Positions 1 through 12,107 of a stretch of DNA of 64,000 bases are shown piece after piece. The stretch spans positions 2,790,001 through 2,854,000 of the forward strand of contig CM066309.1 of NCBI GenBank assembly GCA_033807695.1, written 5' to 3'. A model generated the notes under the pieces. It did no database searches. It worked only from the letters and a program-made list of their open reading frames with translations, and was not told where the DNA came from. Every line of letters starts with the position of its first letter. The stretch's first letter is position 1. The translations under genes were made by a program, and so were the position numbers. Source of the DNA: Daedaleopsis sinensis. Taxonomy: Eukaryota > Basidiomycota > Agaricomycetes > Polyporales > Polyporaceae.

Positions 1-199
1 TAACTGGCTAGCCGCTCCGCCCCTCTACTGCTAGCCAGCAACTAAAGCTCCGTCCCCGCAACGTCTACCCACGCTACGACCTCGTCTACACTCCATGTCG
101 TGGGCGATACTGCGAGCTGCGGCCCTACTGCCATCTGGACCAGTAGCCAAGGTCACCAACAAGACACATCCTAGAACCCGACGCCGAAAAGGTATACAT

Positions 200-3100
200 T
201 CGCTGGCCTACACTATTCCACCACTGAGGGGAACCAATACTGCTGACGGTACGCAATGCCCGCCACCCCACCGCGGCCCATCCCTGGGTGAGCAACCATC
301 GTCACGCTGTACCCCAACAAGAACCCAATAGTCTCTACTGCAGTCGGCAGACGCACGCCGACACACTGCACCGACACCATACTACCAACATCGAGCTCGC
401 GAATGAGCATCGATCGCGCTTCCCCATTAGGCGCCTGCTGGTCGGTAGCATCGCGAAACCGACTCTGACTCTACGTCATAATATCAGCGACCTTCATGAA
501 TCACGCAACTGCTCGATACGTACCAACTCAGCAGGTTGCTCAACTATTAACTCGATGTACTCTGATGGATAGTTGGGACGTCCACCACTCAAATCCAACA
601 TCAGGCGGCGATACGCAGCCATCCCAGTGCTGTTATCGAGTTCGAGCTGTAGGGTCAACAGAGACTCTGACCCGCCGAGATCACGACTCTCGTAGCTGAG
701 CACCCGCGCCACGAACCATATCTGCATGGGACGCTCCTGATCGGCGACGGCCTGCAAATGACCCCAGAGTGGGATGTAGGTGTACGGCCCCGCTGGGAGT
801 TGTTGAAGAGCGACCCATGAGATCCCGTCGGTGTGATCATCTGTATATCCAGCCAGGCGTCTGCTCTGCATAAGCTCACGCCCGTATATAGTCGGTCCCT
901 TGACTCACGCGAAAACGGCTCCAGTCGTCCCACCAGCCTCCGTAGAGCGCATACCCTCGACACTATGAATGTATTGTCATCATGACGTCCTTACATTTGA
1001 CGTATGTACTCACAAAATGCAATAGTATTCATCGTCCCATTCGGTTGGAGCGTCGAATACGCCTATCTCGATGGCCGGGTAACGTACACCATTGATCTCA
1101 ACTAAGTGGACCACTGGCATCACGAGAGTTTCCCTGAAGTCGTAACCGCGACTGTGAGCCTAGCACCACATGTTGCATGACGAATATTAATCTCACCCTG
1201 GACTCGATGTGCGAGGGGATTCAAAGTCGCGTAAAGTCTCCCCATCGGTATCTCCCTCATCCTCTGATGAATACGCGCGACTGAAAAGCACTATTAGAGC
1301 ATCACGCGAAACAGCTGCGATCCACATACCTGTCCATGAATACTCGTCTGTCTCGAGGCAGTATTATGCCTCACCGATCACGAACCTATCTTATACTCGC
1401 ACCCAGATCCCTCCCCGCTCTGTGCGAACACACGCTTTCTCTACCAAAGCACCGTGTACATCGGCTGTCCGATCGACCCGCTCGTCCTCTTACGTGCGAC
1501 AAAGCAATCGCTATGATATCCACAGATGCTTGGCTGACTGATACGCCATCCAGCCCCGATCTCAGCCCTTTCATTTCCGCGCGCCGTGCGGTTACCGAGA
1601 ACACACGCGCTGCAACGTGTGGACTGCGAAAGTACACGCACGAGTCTTACACACTGAGACTTGACTCCACTACTGTAGCAACTATACCACCCATACCGCC
1701 CCATGACTAACCCTCCCAAAGTCGACGACCAATGGTAATGGTACACGCGAAACCAACGTCGCGTTGTACGCAACTATGCATGCGCGCACCCCCCCCTCCG
1801 TATCCACCACTCGTACCCCTAGACACTCCAATACCATGACATACCCTGGTTGAATATCGGCCGCCCCTCCGGCGGCCACTGTGTGCCGGCGATAATAATG
1901 CGCCGTGGCGTCATGGAGCCGTACACGTCCCTGATATATTTCAACTGAAGATCCGTTCACCATTCCGTGAATATGCTCACCTCTCCATGCGTCAACAGCA
2001 AAGTCACCCCAACTGACCCATCAACGTAACTGGCACTTGTTGAGGGCGCAAGTCGATGCAACACTTGCTGCCAAGCGGCCGTGTCACTTGGCCGCTGTAG
2101 CCTGCATCTTAAGACCACCGCCTCCCCATCACTGTACCTCTCCAGCTGCGATACAGCCTGCACGACGATTACTGCCCAGAATTGCAGAGGTCTCGCCTGT
2201 ACGGCTAGGATTTCCGCTCCCTGGAAAACGGGCAGGACCCGAATGTCCAAACTCGCGACGCTGGACAAATCGTGCCACGTCGGACTATAGTCATCGTCGC
2301 CGGCGACCTGGGTAAGCATGCTAATCTGCTCATTAGTACTCTAGCCCGTAACCACCTAAGGCACGTACCAATATGCCGTACGCCGCACCCACCGCCTGCG
2401 CTCGCTGTCATACACCCTGCTCGACCTGTTAAGGATATCAGCCCACGTTTCATGCAAACCCGCTCACATCACCAAACCGTACACGAAACAGTACTCTCCG
2501 CGCACCTCCCTTAGGTGCTCACTGGTGACAATCCTCGCCGGATCTTGCAGAAATAACCACCCGAACGACCGGGACATAATCCCTAACAAAGTGCTGCATC
2601 AGATGTGACTGTCTCTATATGTTTTAAAACATCCACTCACCGTCTTGCTGCCAAGCTCTGCTTTCGCCTGCCTGCTGCCTTAGTATCCACCTTGCTCTAC
2701 CTTCCATGATGCGTGCAAATAGGATGGCGTCTTGACCAACTGTGGTCGCAGTCACTACCTGCCGTTATCGAAAATAAAGCTCGTTTCCCGCTCCTATCTA
2801 TACTCTACCTCCGACAACTCCCAACCGCACACGGAGCGTTTCAAGCGATACCCCGCAAAAACCTGCAAACTCAGGCCTGTCACCTCCGTTCCCGCCAACC
2901 ATCTCACCATTCCCAATCTGCCCCCAACGTCGGTTCGTCCTCGCGTTCCCCGGCTCCACCGCCTGCCCCCTGGGAGAGCAGAGTCATGCTCCGAATGTGC
3001 AGAAACCGCCAATATCCCGCACCTCCAACATGGGCCTCCCCACTCCCGTGTGACCACGCAATACTCACAGTATCCGTCTCCTTCCGCTCCCGTTGTGCAA

Positions 3101-3988
3101 GATTCACCTCCATCCTGACAATACTCTCCGGCGGGAAGTCACGATAGCCTAACGTCGACATATCTTCTCGCCTCTTAACAGTCTGACGACCATCATATAA
3201 CTGGGAGTCAACCTTCGCTCATTAGAACATCACATTAATCACCATCGAGCAACTCACCGACTCGTACGGACGAACGCTGAAAGCGCGCACCGTAGTAGGC
3301 TCTAGCGATCGCCCACTGGATTCCGAATCCATCGCCAACAACCGCTGCAGACTCTTGCGATCCGCGTCGATCAGGAAATCGGCGGAAATCCGAGCGGTTG
3401 GAGCGTAAGCGTTCCGATTGGTGATCAACGTGAATGTCCGCAGACGACATATAATCCAGAAACATATCTTGCGCCCCTGGAGAGCATAGACGGAGTATCC
3501 TTTCGAGTCGTCCACCCAAGAACCGCCTAGTACGGTCTGACCGAGTGCATAGACTGGCCCTTCGGGGCATCGGAAAGACATCATGTCCACAATTCGTCTA
3601 ATGTCCCGTATAAGTGCACCACAACAAAACGCTATAACATAAAACACTTACGCCCACAGAACTGGGTCGTACCAATCCTGGTCTCGCACGTCCGAGTCAT
3701 AGATACGCCTGGGCACAAATCGTCAGATATTATTTCAATATCAACCCCATAACTCTCATGCACGTACGAGTAATATCTGGCAGGCACCTTGCATACCTGT
3801 GCTCCAACCCTGCTTGACACAAAATCGCCTCCGATAACGACTGGCATTTGATTAATGCGAGGGGCACTCCTCCCGATCCCCCCAACGGTGACCTGTCGCT
3901 GCGTATGCCGGGCCGACCCCTTACGAGGCACCTCGACACGGATATCCGGGATGGACCACTGCGACGACTTGTCGAGACTGGAGCTCAT
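200..3988 (-). CDS. Unknown multi-exon protein with two tandem copies of one domain
   Basis: I do not recognise this gene. Exons are inferred from minus-strand frames: a likely start at 3988 (begins MSSSLDKSS), a short exon near 3690-3653 (RIYDSDVRDQDWYDP), an exon about 3600-3260 (RIVDMMSFRCPEG), one about 3190-2900 (FPPESIVRMEV), then a domain that occurs twice. Copy A lies at about 2320-1770 and copy B at about 870-330. Both contain a RPxQ(F/I)W block, then a phase-0 intron (about 1981-1932 in A, about 529-474 in B), then a (H/R)DAT...G..V.V.C.GVR block. The shared intron position and phase argue that the gene is real and grew by internal duplication. The domain looks beta-rich; an OB-like fold is only a guess. 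The 3' end may lie outside the window and several exon edges are uncertain. One alternative is two adjacent genes; another is a decaying gene next to the transposon nest. Confidence 0.45.
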
Positions 3989-4261
3989 GTCGACGAACCC
4001 TCACGCAGTTTAGTACTCGAGATCATCTCCTGATGAACAGATATGAATGAGAAACCCGCGGACTTACTGAGGACGGATTCAATAGTATGTTGCCTTCCCA
4101 AGCTACGCTGACTCACACAATCTGCATGGATGATAACGGAACGGCGGAACCCCGTGGACCCGCGCCATGGTCTATGGCAACTTCTAGTGGGCAACTAACT
4201 CCCAGCGAATAGTTGCAGCGCTGTCGCCGTCATTATCCCTGGGGAATATAAACATCAACAC
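3989..4261. other. Left flank of element 1, upstream of the unknown gene
   Basis: This is the 5' side of the minus-strand unknown gene. No further exon could be joined with confidence. Before insertion of element 1 it was continuous with 9744 onward, so the element now sits about 275 bp upstream of the likely start codon. Confidence 0.4.
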
Positions 4262-4265
4262 TCGC
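4262..4265. repeat. Target-site duplication, left (element 1)
   Basis: TCGC directly before the left LTR, repeated at 9740-9743. Confidence 0.75.
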
Positions 4266-5523
4266 TGATGTGCCCCCTAGCGGTGCCAGCTCCGATTTTC
4301 GCACCATTGTCGATACCGACAATGTCTACAACATACCCACTACAGAGCTTCAGCCTTTGCCATACTACCTGGTCCGCGCGAGCGTACACCCTTCGACATG
4401 CAGAGACCATAGCAGGCGAGCAAGCACCCTTCTGACGCCTTCGAGCCCGTGATGGAGCCTGGATGTCCTCTTCCCGCCTCAGCCATAGAGGACCCTAGCT
4501 GCCCCTCCATTACAGGCTCGTGCCATGCATGAGGACAACACACCAGCCATTCCCTTCCTCCAACGCGCAGAGGCGGTAGTAGACAAGTGCACCTTTCATT
4601 GGAGACCGCCCCTTCCGCAGATGCATGCAGTAGCTTCTCCGAGCCCCATTTCCTTCGACATCTCCCACCAGTAGCCTAGAGGCTGGATGCTTCGGCCTGG
4701 ACGACTACATCAACACACGCTGGATGAGTGATCAGCCTACACCGATGTGCGATGGATTACGGTACAGCGAGGCTAGGCGCTCCTACGAGGATGACTACGT
4801 GGATGTACAAGGGACATATAGCCAGGCTCAGTGCTGCTACATCTACGTGCGTGTCATGCTGTTGTCTCTTCCTCTTTACGTGCACGATGTCTACGTACGT
4901 ACCGTGTTGTAGGCACAGCGCTTACTTAGTGTATATTTTCCATGTATTTAGGATATTTAGTTAGATAGCTCCCATACTTACCGCTCGCTCGAGCGCCATT
5001 CCTCTTCCTTAGCTTACCGTAGTACCATCACCTTCCCTGCCATCTGGCGACCCTTCCTCTTCGTGTGGAGCGGCTCGGACCCTCCCTTCTCTGGCTCTGT
5101 GACCCAGCACCCTTCTTCCTCCTTCTCTGCAATCGGGCGATCTTTCCCCCTTCTTCCCTGCGACCCCGTAGCCTTCTGACTCCCTTCGACGACGACATAC
5201 GGTAGTGACGTGTCCCCACTACGGCGAGCCGACGATGCAGGCGATCCCCCATCCCCCATATCCATACGGAGGCAGGCCTTCTACGAGACGGACAAGATGA
5301 TCCCATTGTTAGGCTGGATGTTGGTACGATCTCCTTCGTGCTCTGCTCGCTGTGTGCCCGGTGTTCGAGTTCTGTCTTCCTCCTATGCTTGACGTGCGCG
5401 TCTCGACATCGTTGTTCGTTCCAGCTGCTCGGGAACCAGAGGTCCACCTCGCACCCTTCGGAGAGTCTGCCCGGTGTTGTATCTGCTGGGTTTTCCTAGT
5501 AGATCGCCGGTGCCCTCCCATCA
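4266..5523 (+). repeat. Left (5') LTR of element 1
   Basis: 1258 bp with TG...CA ends, repeated at 8479-9739. The final ~100 bp, ending CCCATCA, resembles the matching end of the element 2 LTRs, and the first ~60 bp are also recognisably related. The short open frames inside are not genes. Confidence 0.9.
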
Positions 5524-5525
5524 CT

Positions 5526-5543
5526 TGGAGCCCACCGCGAGGG
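5526..5543 (+). other. Primer-binding site of element 1
   Basis: TGGAGCCCACCGCGAGGG starts 2 nt after the LTR and is complementary to a tRNA 3' end (...GGGCUCCA). The implied discriminator base is U, which is typical of tRNA-Cys. The same sequence is used by element 2. Confidence 0.7.
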
Positions 5544-6480
5544 GATTTTCTCTGCTACCACTGAGTTCCAGCTGCAACCTACTCGATGTCCGGTCCACGA
5601 CCCCGCACCCCCTCAAGCTGAAGCATCAAGGTTCCACCAGCAGTTCAACCTGGACCTCCACCTCTTTTTCCAAATTTCCCTCAATATGGATGTTTCTCCT
5701 CCCTCCATCCTTCACTTCCTCTCTTCTATCGACCCAGACCTCTCTCCACCCACAATCCTTCAGGCTTGCTCCCCTTCCATTCGCTTCCTTCCCGCTCAAC
5801 CCGCTGTTGGACTCCCGCACTTCGAGGCTGCATTGCGGAGGCCTCCCTACGCGGATCAGCGCACAACCCGGTACACACTCTTCACATACCTCGATCTACC
5901 CGTCGTCCAGCTCCCACGCAGATCTAGCGCGCCGATCCCGAGATACCGAGTCATCAATGCGGACATAGACGCTTCAGAGGCCCCTGGAGTTGGAGAGAGA
6001 GTGAAGCAGGCAGGAGCGGGTGGTGTGGGTTGAAAATTGGTGCGCAGGCTCCTCAGTATGCCCTCGTTCCCTCTACCCAACTGCGAGAGATTGCGCGCCG
6101 GCGTTGCCGCAATATCAAGACCTCAACTCCTCCCCCCCTACTTCGCGCTTATCCTGATGTTGGACCGGACCTCGAGGACAAACGGCCAGACAAATCTGCA
6201 CGCGATCCGGCACACACGATGTTGCACTTAGAATCCATGCGCCCCCTAGATCCCGTCCCCATACATCCACAGATGACGGAGGTACACACCTCACCCCCTT
6301 TCTCTCCAGCTATGTGCCATCCTGCGCATCCCAGCTCTACAGCACTACATGCAGCATCCATCCGAGGTCTTCGTCCGCCAGTGCAGTGCCTAGAGCAGCA
6401 ATACAGCACGGACAGCAAGTGGCCGCCTGCATCCTCCTTCCTGACCAGCGCGCAGTGCATTCTCCTTCTTGACCAGCGTG
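5544..6480. other. Leader of element 1
   Basis: About 0.9 kb with no credible gene. The first ~60 bp match the leader of element 2 read on the minus strand from 23278 downward; similarity then fades. Confidence 0.6.
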
Positions 6481-8150
6481 TGGAATAGCGATGTGGTGTG
6501 TCTGGCAAGCAGCCGTCTACGTCCTCCTTGACCAGCGCGCGGAATCCTCCTTTTCAACCACCATCTACGTCCTCCTTCTCGACCAGCGCGCGGAATCCTT
6601 CTCGACCATCACGGCAAGCGACTGTCTGCATCTTCCTTCTCGACCAGCGCGCGGCGATAACGAGGACGATAGCAAGCGGCTATCAGAATCTACGGCGATA
6701 CAGCGATACAGCGCGGACGGCAAGCGGCCGTCTGCGTTCTTCTTCTCGACCAGCGCGCGGCGATAACGAGGACGATAGCAAGCGGCTATCAGAATCTACG
6801 GCGATACAGCGATACAGCGCGGACGGCAAGCGGCCATCTGCGTTCTTCTTCTCGACCAGCACGCGGCGATAACGAGGATGATAGCAAGCGGCTGTCAGAA
6901 TCTACGGCGATACAGCGATACAGCGCGGACGGCAAGCGGCCGTCTGCGTTCTTCTTCTCGACCAGCGCGCGGCGATAACGAGGATGATAGCAAGCGGCTG
7001 TCAGAATCTACGGCGATACAGCGATACAGCGCGGACGGCAAGCGGCCATCTGCGTTCTTCTTCTCGACCAGCGTGCAGAATAGCGATGTGGCGCGGACAG
7101 CAAGCGGCCATCTACGTCCTTCTTCTCGACCGGCGTGGATGGCAAGCGGCCGTCTACGTCCTTCTTCTCAACCAGCGTGGATGGCAAGCGGCCATCCGCG
7201 TCCTTCTCCTCGACCAGCGTGCGGAACAGCGAGATACGGCGCGGACGGCAAGCGGCCGTCTACGTCCTTCTCCTCGACCGGCATGGATGGCAAGCGGCCG
7301 TCTACGTCCTTCTTCTCGACCGGCGTGGATGGCAAGCGGCCATCCGCGTCCTTCTCCTCGACCAGCGTGCGGAACAGCGAGATACGGCGCGGACGGCAAG
7401 CGGCCGTCTACGTCCTTCTCCTCGACCGGCATGGATGGCAAGCGGCCGTCTACGTCCTTCTTCTCGACCGGCGTGGATGGCAAGCGGCCATCCGCGTCCT
7501 TCTCCTCGACCGGCGTGGATGGCAAGCGGCCATCCGCGTCCTTCTCCTCGACCAGCGTGCGGAACAGCGATACGGCGCGGACGGCAAGCGGCCGTCTACG
7601 TCCTTCTTCTCGACCGGCTTGGACGACAAGTGTTCGTCTACGTCCTCCCTCTCGACCGGCGCGAACAGCAAGCAGCCGCCTGCACCCTACGTCTCGAACA
7701 GCCCATCGAACGGCAGTTTCAGCACGAATGGCAAGCGGCCGTCTGTGCCCTACATCTCGAGCGACACATTGGACTGCACGTCAAACGGAGATATCAGTGC
7801 GGATAGCAAGCGGCCCTCAGCACCCTATGTCTCCGGTGACGCGTCCATCTATGTTCTCCATCTTGACCAGCGCACAGAATCCTCCTCGACCATTGCGGCA
7901 AGTGGCTGCCTGCATTCTTCTTCTCGACCAGCACGAAGACACGGATAGCGGGTGGCCATCTGTGCCCTACATCTCGAGCGACACGTTCAACGGCGACTGG
8001 TCTGTGCCCTGCGTCTCGAGGGCAACCCGTCTACTGCCTACATCTAGAACAGCACGTCAAATGGAGACTTCGGCGTGGATGGCAAACGGCTGTCTTCTTC
8101 CTCTGTCTCGACCGGCACATCAAACAGCGATACAGCGAGCGGCCCTCGCC
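6480..8150. repeat. Minisatellite interior of element 1
   Basis: Degenerate tandem repeats built on cores such as GGCAAGCGGCC and CTCGACCRGCG. Within it, about 6640-7070 holds roughly four copies of a ~107-bp higher-order unit, and about 7100-7620 holds shorter units (GGCGTGGATGGCAAGCGGCC) grouped into longer blocks. Long open frames here, up to about 550 codons, come from stop-free GC-rich repeats and appear in several frames at once, so they are not annotated as genes. Confidence 0.8.
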
Positions 8151-8441
8151 GTTATACTTCTCAGGCAGCGCGTGGAACGTCGACACAGAGTGGACAGCAA
8201 GCAGCCATCGATGTACTTCCTCCTCGAGTCCTCCCTCCTCCAGTGCACGCGCAGTACAGCGAAGCAGCGAGTCCTACGTCTCAACCAGCGCGCGGAACAG
8301 CGGTACAGCACGGCCAGCGAGTCATCAATATCCCTATCCTTCCTCTCCAGCTACGAGCGAGCGACCATCAATCTCCCTGCTCTACTCTTCTACTACGTCG
8401 CCATGCGGAACAGTGTTGTCCCTCAAGGTGCGCCAAGCGGA

Positions 8442-8478
8442 GGGACCGGGGACGGTCCCAATCTCAGTTGGGGGGAGA
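8442..8478 (+). other. Hairpin and polypurine tract of element 1
   Basis: GGGACCG-GGGA-CGGTCCC (8442-8459) is a perfect 7-bp stem with a 4-nt loop. About 10 nt later comes the purine run GGGGGGAGA directly before the right LTR. The same module is present at the 3' end of element 2. Confidence 0.75.
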
Positions 8479-9739
8479 TGATGTGCCCCCTAGCGGTGCC
8501 AGCTCCGATTTTCGCACCATTGTCGATACCGACAATGTCTACAACATACCCACTACAGAGCTTCAGCCTTTGCCATACTACCTGGTCCGCGCGAGCGTAC
8601 ACCCTTCGACATGCAGAGACCATAGCAGGCGAGCAAGCACCCTTCTGACGCCTTCGACCCGCCCGTGATGGAGCCTGGATGTCCTCTTCCCGCCTCAGCC
8701 ATAGAGGACCCTAGCTGCCCCTCCATTACAGGTTCGTGCCATGCATGAGGACAACACACCAGCCATTCCCTTCCTCCAACGCGCAGAGGCGGTAGTAGAC
8801 AAGTGCACCTTTCATTGGAGACCGCCCCTTCCGCAGATGCATGCAGTAGCTTCTCCGAGCCCCATTTCCTTCGACATCTCCCACCAGTAGCCTAGAGGCT
8901 GGATGCTTCGGCCTGGACGACTACATCAACACACGCTGGATGAGTGATCAGCCTACACCGATGTGCGATGGATTACGGTACAGCGAGGCTAGGCGCTCCT
9001 ACGAGGATGACTACGTGGATGTACAAGGGACATATAGCCAGGCTCAGTGCTGCTACATCTACGTGCGTGTCATGCTGTTGTCTCTTCCTCTTTACGTGCA
9101 CGATGTCTACGTACGTACCGTGTTGTAGGCACAGCGCTTACTTAGTGTATATTTTCCATGTATTTAGGATATTTAGTTAGATAGCTCCCATACTTACCGC
9201 TCGCTCGAGCGCCATTCCTCTTCCTTAGCTTACCGTAGTACCATCACCTTCCCTGCCATCTGGCGACCCTTCCTCTTCGTGTGGAGCGGCTCGGACCCTC
9301 CCTTCTCTGGCTCTGTGACCCAGCACCCTTCTTCCTCCTTCTCTGCAATCGAGCGATCTTTCCCCCTTCTTCCCTGCGACCCCGTAGCCTTCTGACTCCC
9401 TTCGACGACGACATACGGTAGTGACGTGTCCCCACTACGGCGAGCCGACGATGCAGGCGATCCCCCATCCCCCATATCCATACGGAGGCAGGCCTTCTAC
9501 GAGACGGACAAGACGATCCCATTGTTAGGCTGGATGTTGGTACGATCTCCTTCGTGCTCTGCTCGCTGTGTGCCCGGTGTTCGAGTTCTGTCTTCCTCCT
9601 ATGCTTGACGTGCGCGTCTCGACATCGTTGTTCGTTCCAGCTGCTCGGGAACCAGAGGTCCACCTCGCACCCTTCGGAGAGTCTGCCCGGTGTTGTATCT
9701 GCTGGGTTTTCCTAGTAGATCGCCGGTGCCCTCCCATCA
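8479..9739 (+). repeat. Right (3') LTR of element 1
   Basis: 1261-bp direct repeat of 4266-5523 with a few substitutions and a 3-bp indel, ending CCCATCA and followed by TCGC. Confidence 0.9.
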
Positions 9740-9743
9740 TCGC
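9740..9743. repeat. Target-site duplication, right (element 1)
   Basis: TCGC, matching 4262-4265. Confidence 0.75.
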
Positions 9744-10080
9744 CTGTATCATTTTGTGGATACTGACCACATAAATATTGTCTGCACATGTTCTGTGATT
9801 GCATACACCTACGCAGTCCAAAAGCCCGCAATCAAACAGAGTAATGGTTTCAGTGAAAATCGATAAGGGCACTTCGCGGGGCTCATGAGCGGCTCACCCA
9901 AAGCGCCGAGTGGCGGTGCTGGGTTGTTCAATTTTGAACCGCACACCAGAGCGCGACTCCCTATGTATTTTCAACCTCTATCATACTACATGCCCACGCC
10001 AGAGTCACAGCAACCACCCTCAACGACCTATAAAATGGCCCAGCACTCTGCCACTTTTCACCAACCCTCCCCCCAGCAAT

Positions 10081-10431
10081 ATGGCGAGAGGCAACTCCCG
10101 TCGTGCACAACGGCAACGATCACCTCCGCTCCGCTCCTCCTCCCCGCTCATCACGACTTCACCCTCCGCGGAACACCGTAGCATTGGACAACACCTTTCA
10201 GTCCTCCGAGCCCGCTCTCTCTCGCCTCTGACCACGCAGTCGCCGACGCCCGATGCCTCTACGGTGCGATCCCCACTAGGGGACGCTGTACCCAATGCAG
10301 ACCAGTTCGTCCAACTCGGGGCGCAAGACGGGACCACACTACCTGCGGGCACTGTTACAAACATGGTCTGCACACTTTCCCCCCCTGATATTCCGTCCGC
10401 ATCGGGCTCACTCAATTTCAGTGTGCACCGT
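10081..10431 (+). pseudogene. LINE ORF1, 5' fragment
   Basis: Starts MARGNSRRAQRQ and is rich in Ser, Pro and Arg, as LINE ORF1 N-termini often are. It runs into the left LTR of element 2. When the two flanks are joined at the CCGT target site, this frame does not continue into the downstream ORF1 frame. A small indel is therefore likely, perhaps at the 7-C run near 10380. The product would be an RNA-binding ORF1 protein. Confidence 0.55.
10428..10431. repeat. Target-site duplication, left (element 2)
   Basis: CCGT directly before the left LTR, repeated at 24260-24263. Confidence 0.75.
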
Positions 10432-11392
10432 TGATGGGAGGGCACCGGCGATCTACTAGGTAAACCCAGCAGACACAACACCGGGCAGACGCTCCGAAGG
10501 GTGCGAGGTGGACCTCTGGTTCCCGAGCAACTGGAACGAACAACTACGACGAGACGCGCACGTCGAAGGCCGGAGAGCGAGGGATCGAGAAGGGGACAGG
10601 GAACTACGACGGGCGGAGCACGTGGAAGGACGGGGCTCGAAGGAGATCACACCGAGGACGGGCTCGACAGCGAGGTCGTCGAGTGCGTCGGACCGCTGGG
10701 CTCGCGCCTGTATGGATATGGGGGATGGGGGATCTGAGGCTACAAGTCCTCTACGCGGGCATCCTATCTACTGCTACCGTCCCGTGCGGTACCTCGAACC
10801 TCGTCCAATCCGGAGCCTCCAGCGTGGTCCGCCCGCTCGTAACCCTCTGCCCTACTCTCCAGTGCCTCCTGAAACTACCTCGAACCCGCCTTGTCGCAGT
10901 TCCGCGAGGAGGCGGAACCGTGGCTAAACCCTCGGCCTGGGCGCCAGTCGGGTCCTACCGCCTGGTCTCGTAGAACGGTCAGGAACGGCTACGCCTGGAC
11001 CCCTGCACCGCCGCCTCCGCCTGCGACTAGCGTGTCATCGGTCCCGCACGATGCCTGTAACCTAAACTGCGGCCCGCTCTGGTCTCGGGTGTCGGAGCGG
11101 TCCTCAGGCTGCTGCCCAGCCTCCTGCCGGGGCTGCGGGGAACACTCGCAAGCCTCCTACGGGCGCGGCCCGTTGGAGGGAAGGGCGTCGCGCCCGTTGG
11201 AGGCCGGAGGCCTCGCGCGCTGCGTGGGCCGCATGAGGCGTCCCCTCCGACCGCCTTGTCGGAGGGATGTGGTGGTCCTGGAGTGGGAGGTCGAGGGCAG
11301 GGACTCCGTCCTGGCCAGCGTGTCGTAGTAGGCATCGCCGTATATCGGCGATGGCGCGAAAAGCGGGGCTGGCGCCACTACGGGGCGCATCA
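10432..11392 (-). repeat. 3' LTR of element 2 (left copy)
   Basis: 961 bp. It matches 23299-24259 at a constant offset of 12867, with no difference noticed by eye. Open frames inside it are not genes. Confidence 0.92.
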
Positions 11393-11429
11393 TCTCCCCC
11401 CAACTGAAATCGGGACCGTCCCCGGTCCC
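11393..11429 (-). other. Distal polypurine tract and hairpin of element 2
   Basis: On the minus strand: hairpin GGGACCG-GGGA-CGGTCCC (11429-11412), a short ATTTCAGTT spacer, then GGGGGGAGA abutting the LTR. This is the expected plus-strand primer site for the 3' LTR. Confidence 0.75.
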
Positions 11430-11438
11430 TCTGCGTGG

Positions 11439-11445
11439 TATAAAG
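11439..11445 (+). promoter_or_regulatory. TATA box of antisense gene A
   Basis: TATAAAG lies 41 bp upstream of the gene A start codon and just beyond the hairpin/PPT module. It faces opposite to element transcription. Confidence 0.5.
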
Positions 11446-11485
11446 GGACGGCAGTTTGGACTGACGGGCTTCCTCCACCTTGACC

Positions 11486-12107
11486 ATGAACGGAACTCCC
11501 ACCCGTGACGCCTTCCCGAACCTCCGCGCGCAGCCCTTCCCGAGCAGCCCGTTGGACCCGGACATGCTGGCCCGTGCGCACGCGCTGGCGGCCCGACAGC
11601 TCGAGCGCGCCGTTGTCGAATTCGAGGTCCTAGCCGATGCGGGGTCCGAGGGGCAACTGCCGGGCGTGGAAACCGAGCTGGTCGCCCTGGCCGACATGGT
11701 GGTGAGACGCCCTCCGTCCGCCTCCCTCTAGCCACGCCTGACGTAGTCCGTAGGGCGCGCTTGCCCTCGTCGGCGCCTCCGCTTCCGTCCTGGCCGCCTT
11801 CATTGCTCGCGTCGAGAGAGCCACCCTGGACGGCTGGCGTGATTTCGGCCGTGATGCCTTCCTCACCTTCCAGAACCGTGTGGCCTCCGACCGCCGCCTT
11901 CTTCGCATCGACCAGGTCGTGACCCAACGTGCCATCGCCCAGCGGTCCCTGGTTGAACTCCGTACCCTCCGCCGTACCGCCGACCGCGCCGAAGGGGAGG
12001 GGATCCTTCTCGCGCTTGCGCTTGACGAACGAATCCGGGACCTGGAGGCCGAACGGGAGACCCTCAACGCCGAGCTGTCCGCCCTGCGCGGCCATAACTA
12101 CTTCTAG
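11486..12107 (+). CDS. Antisense gene A: helical protein of unknown function
   Basis: Not recognised. Exon 1 is 11486-11701 (72 codons), the intron is 11702-11753 (52 nt, GTGAGA...CTGAC...TAG, phase 0), and exon 2 is 11754-12107 with a stop at TAG, giving about 189 residues. The protein is rich in Ala, Leu, Arg and Glu, with long predicted helices; the C-terminus (DERIRDLEAERETLNAEL) has coiled-coil heptads. The ATG follows GACC. The gene is transcribed against the retrotransposon, so its intron would not be spliced from the genomic RNA. Its layout matches genes B and C. It may partner them, but nothing in the sequence shows a function. Confidence 0.6.

Larger units (their letters stand above)
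4266..9739 (+). mobile_element. Element 1: non-autonomous LTR retrotransposon (LARD-like)
   Basis: Two long direct repeats (4266-5523 and 8479-9739) begin TGATGTGCCCC and end CCTCCCATCA, flanked by the 4-bp duplication TCGC. A primer-binding site follows the left LTR and a polypurine tract precedes the right LTR, so the element reads on the plus strand. The 2.95-kb interior has no gag, protease, RT or integrase and is mostly GC-rich minisatellite. Its leader just after the PBS and its hairpin/PPT end closely match element 2 (10432-24259), so it is probably a deletion derivative mobilised in trans by that family. The two LTRs differ by about four substitutions and one 3-bp indel, so it appears older than element 2. 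Confidence 0.88.

Noticed and set aside
4724..5447. ORFs inside the element 1 LTRs (repeated at 8940-9663)
   Set aside because: LTR sequence without domains.
6984..8648. Long open frames (up to about 550 codons) in element 1
   Set aside because: They are translations of GC-rich minisatellite, occur in several frames at once, lack domains and run into the LTR.
10501..11335. ORFs inside the element 2 LTRs (repeated at 23368-24202)
   Set aside because: LTR sequence; they appear in both copies and lack any recognisable domain.
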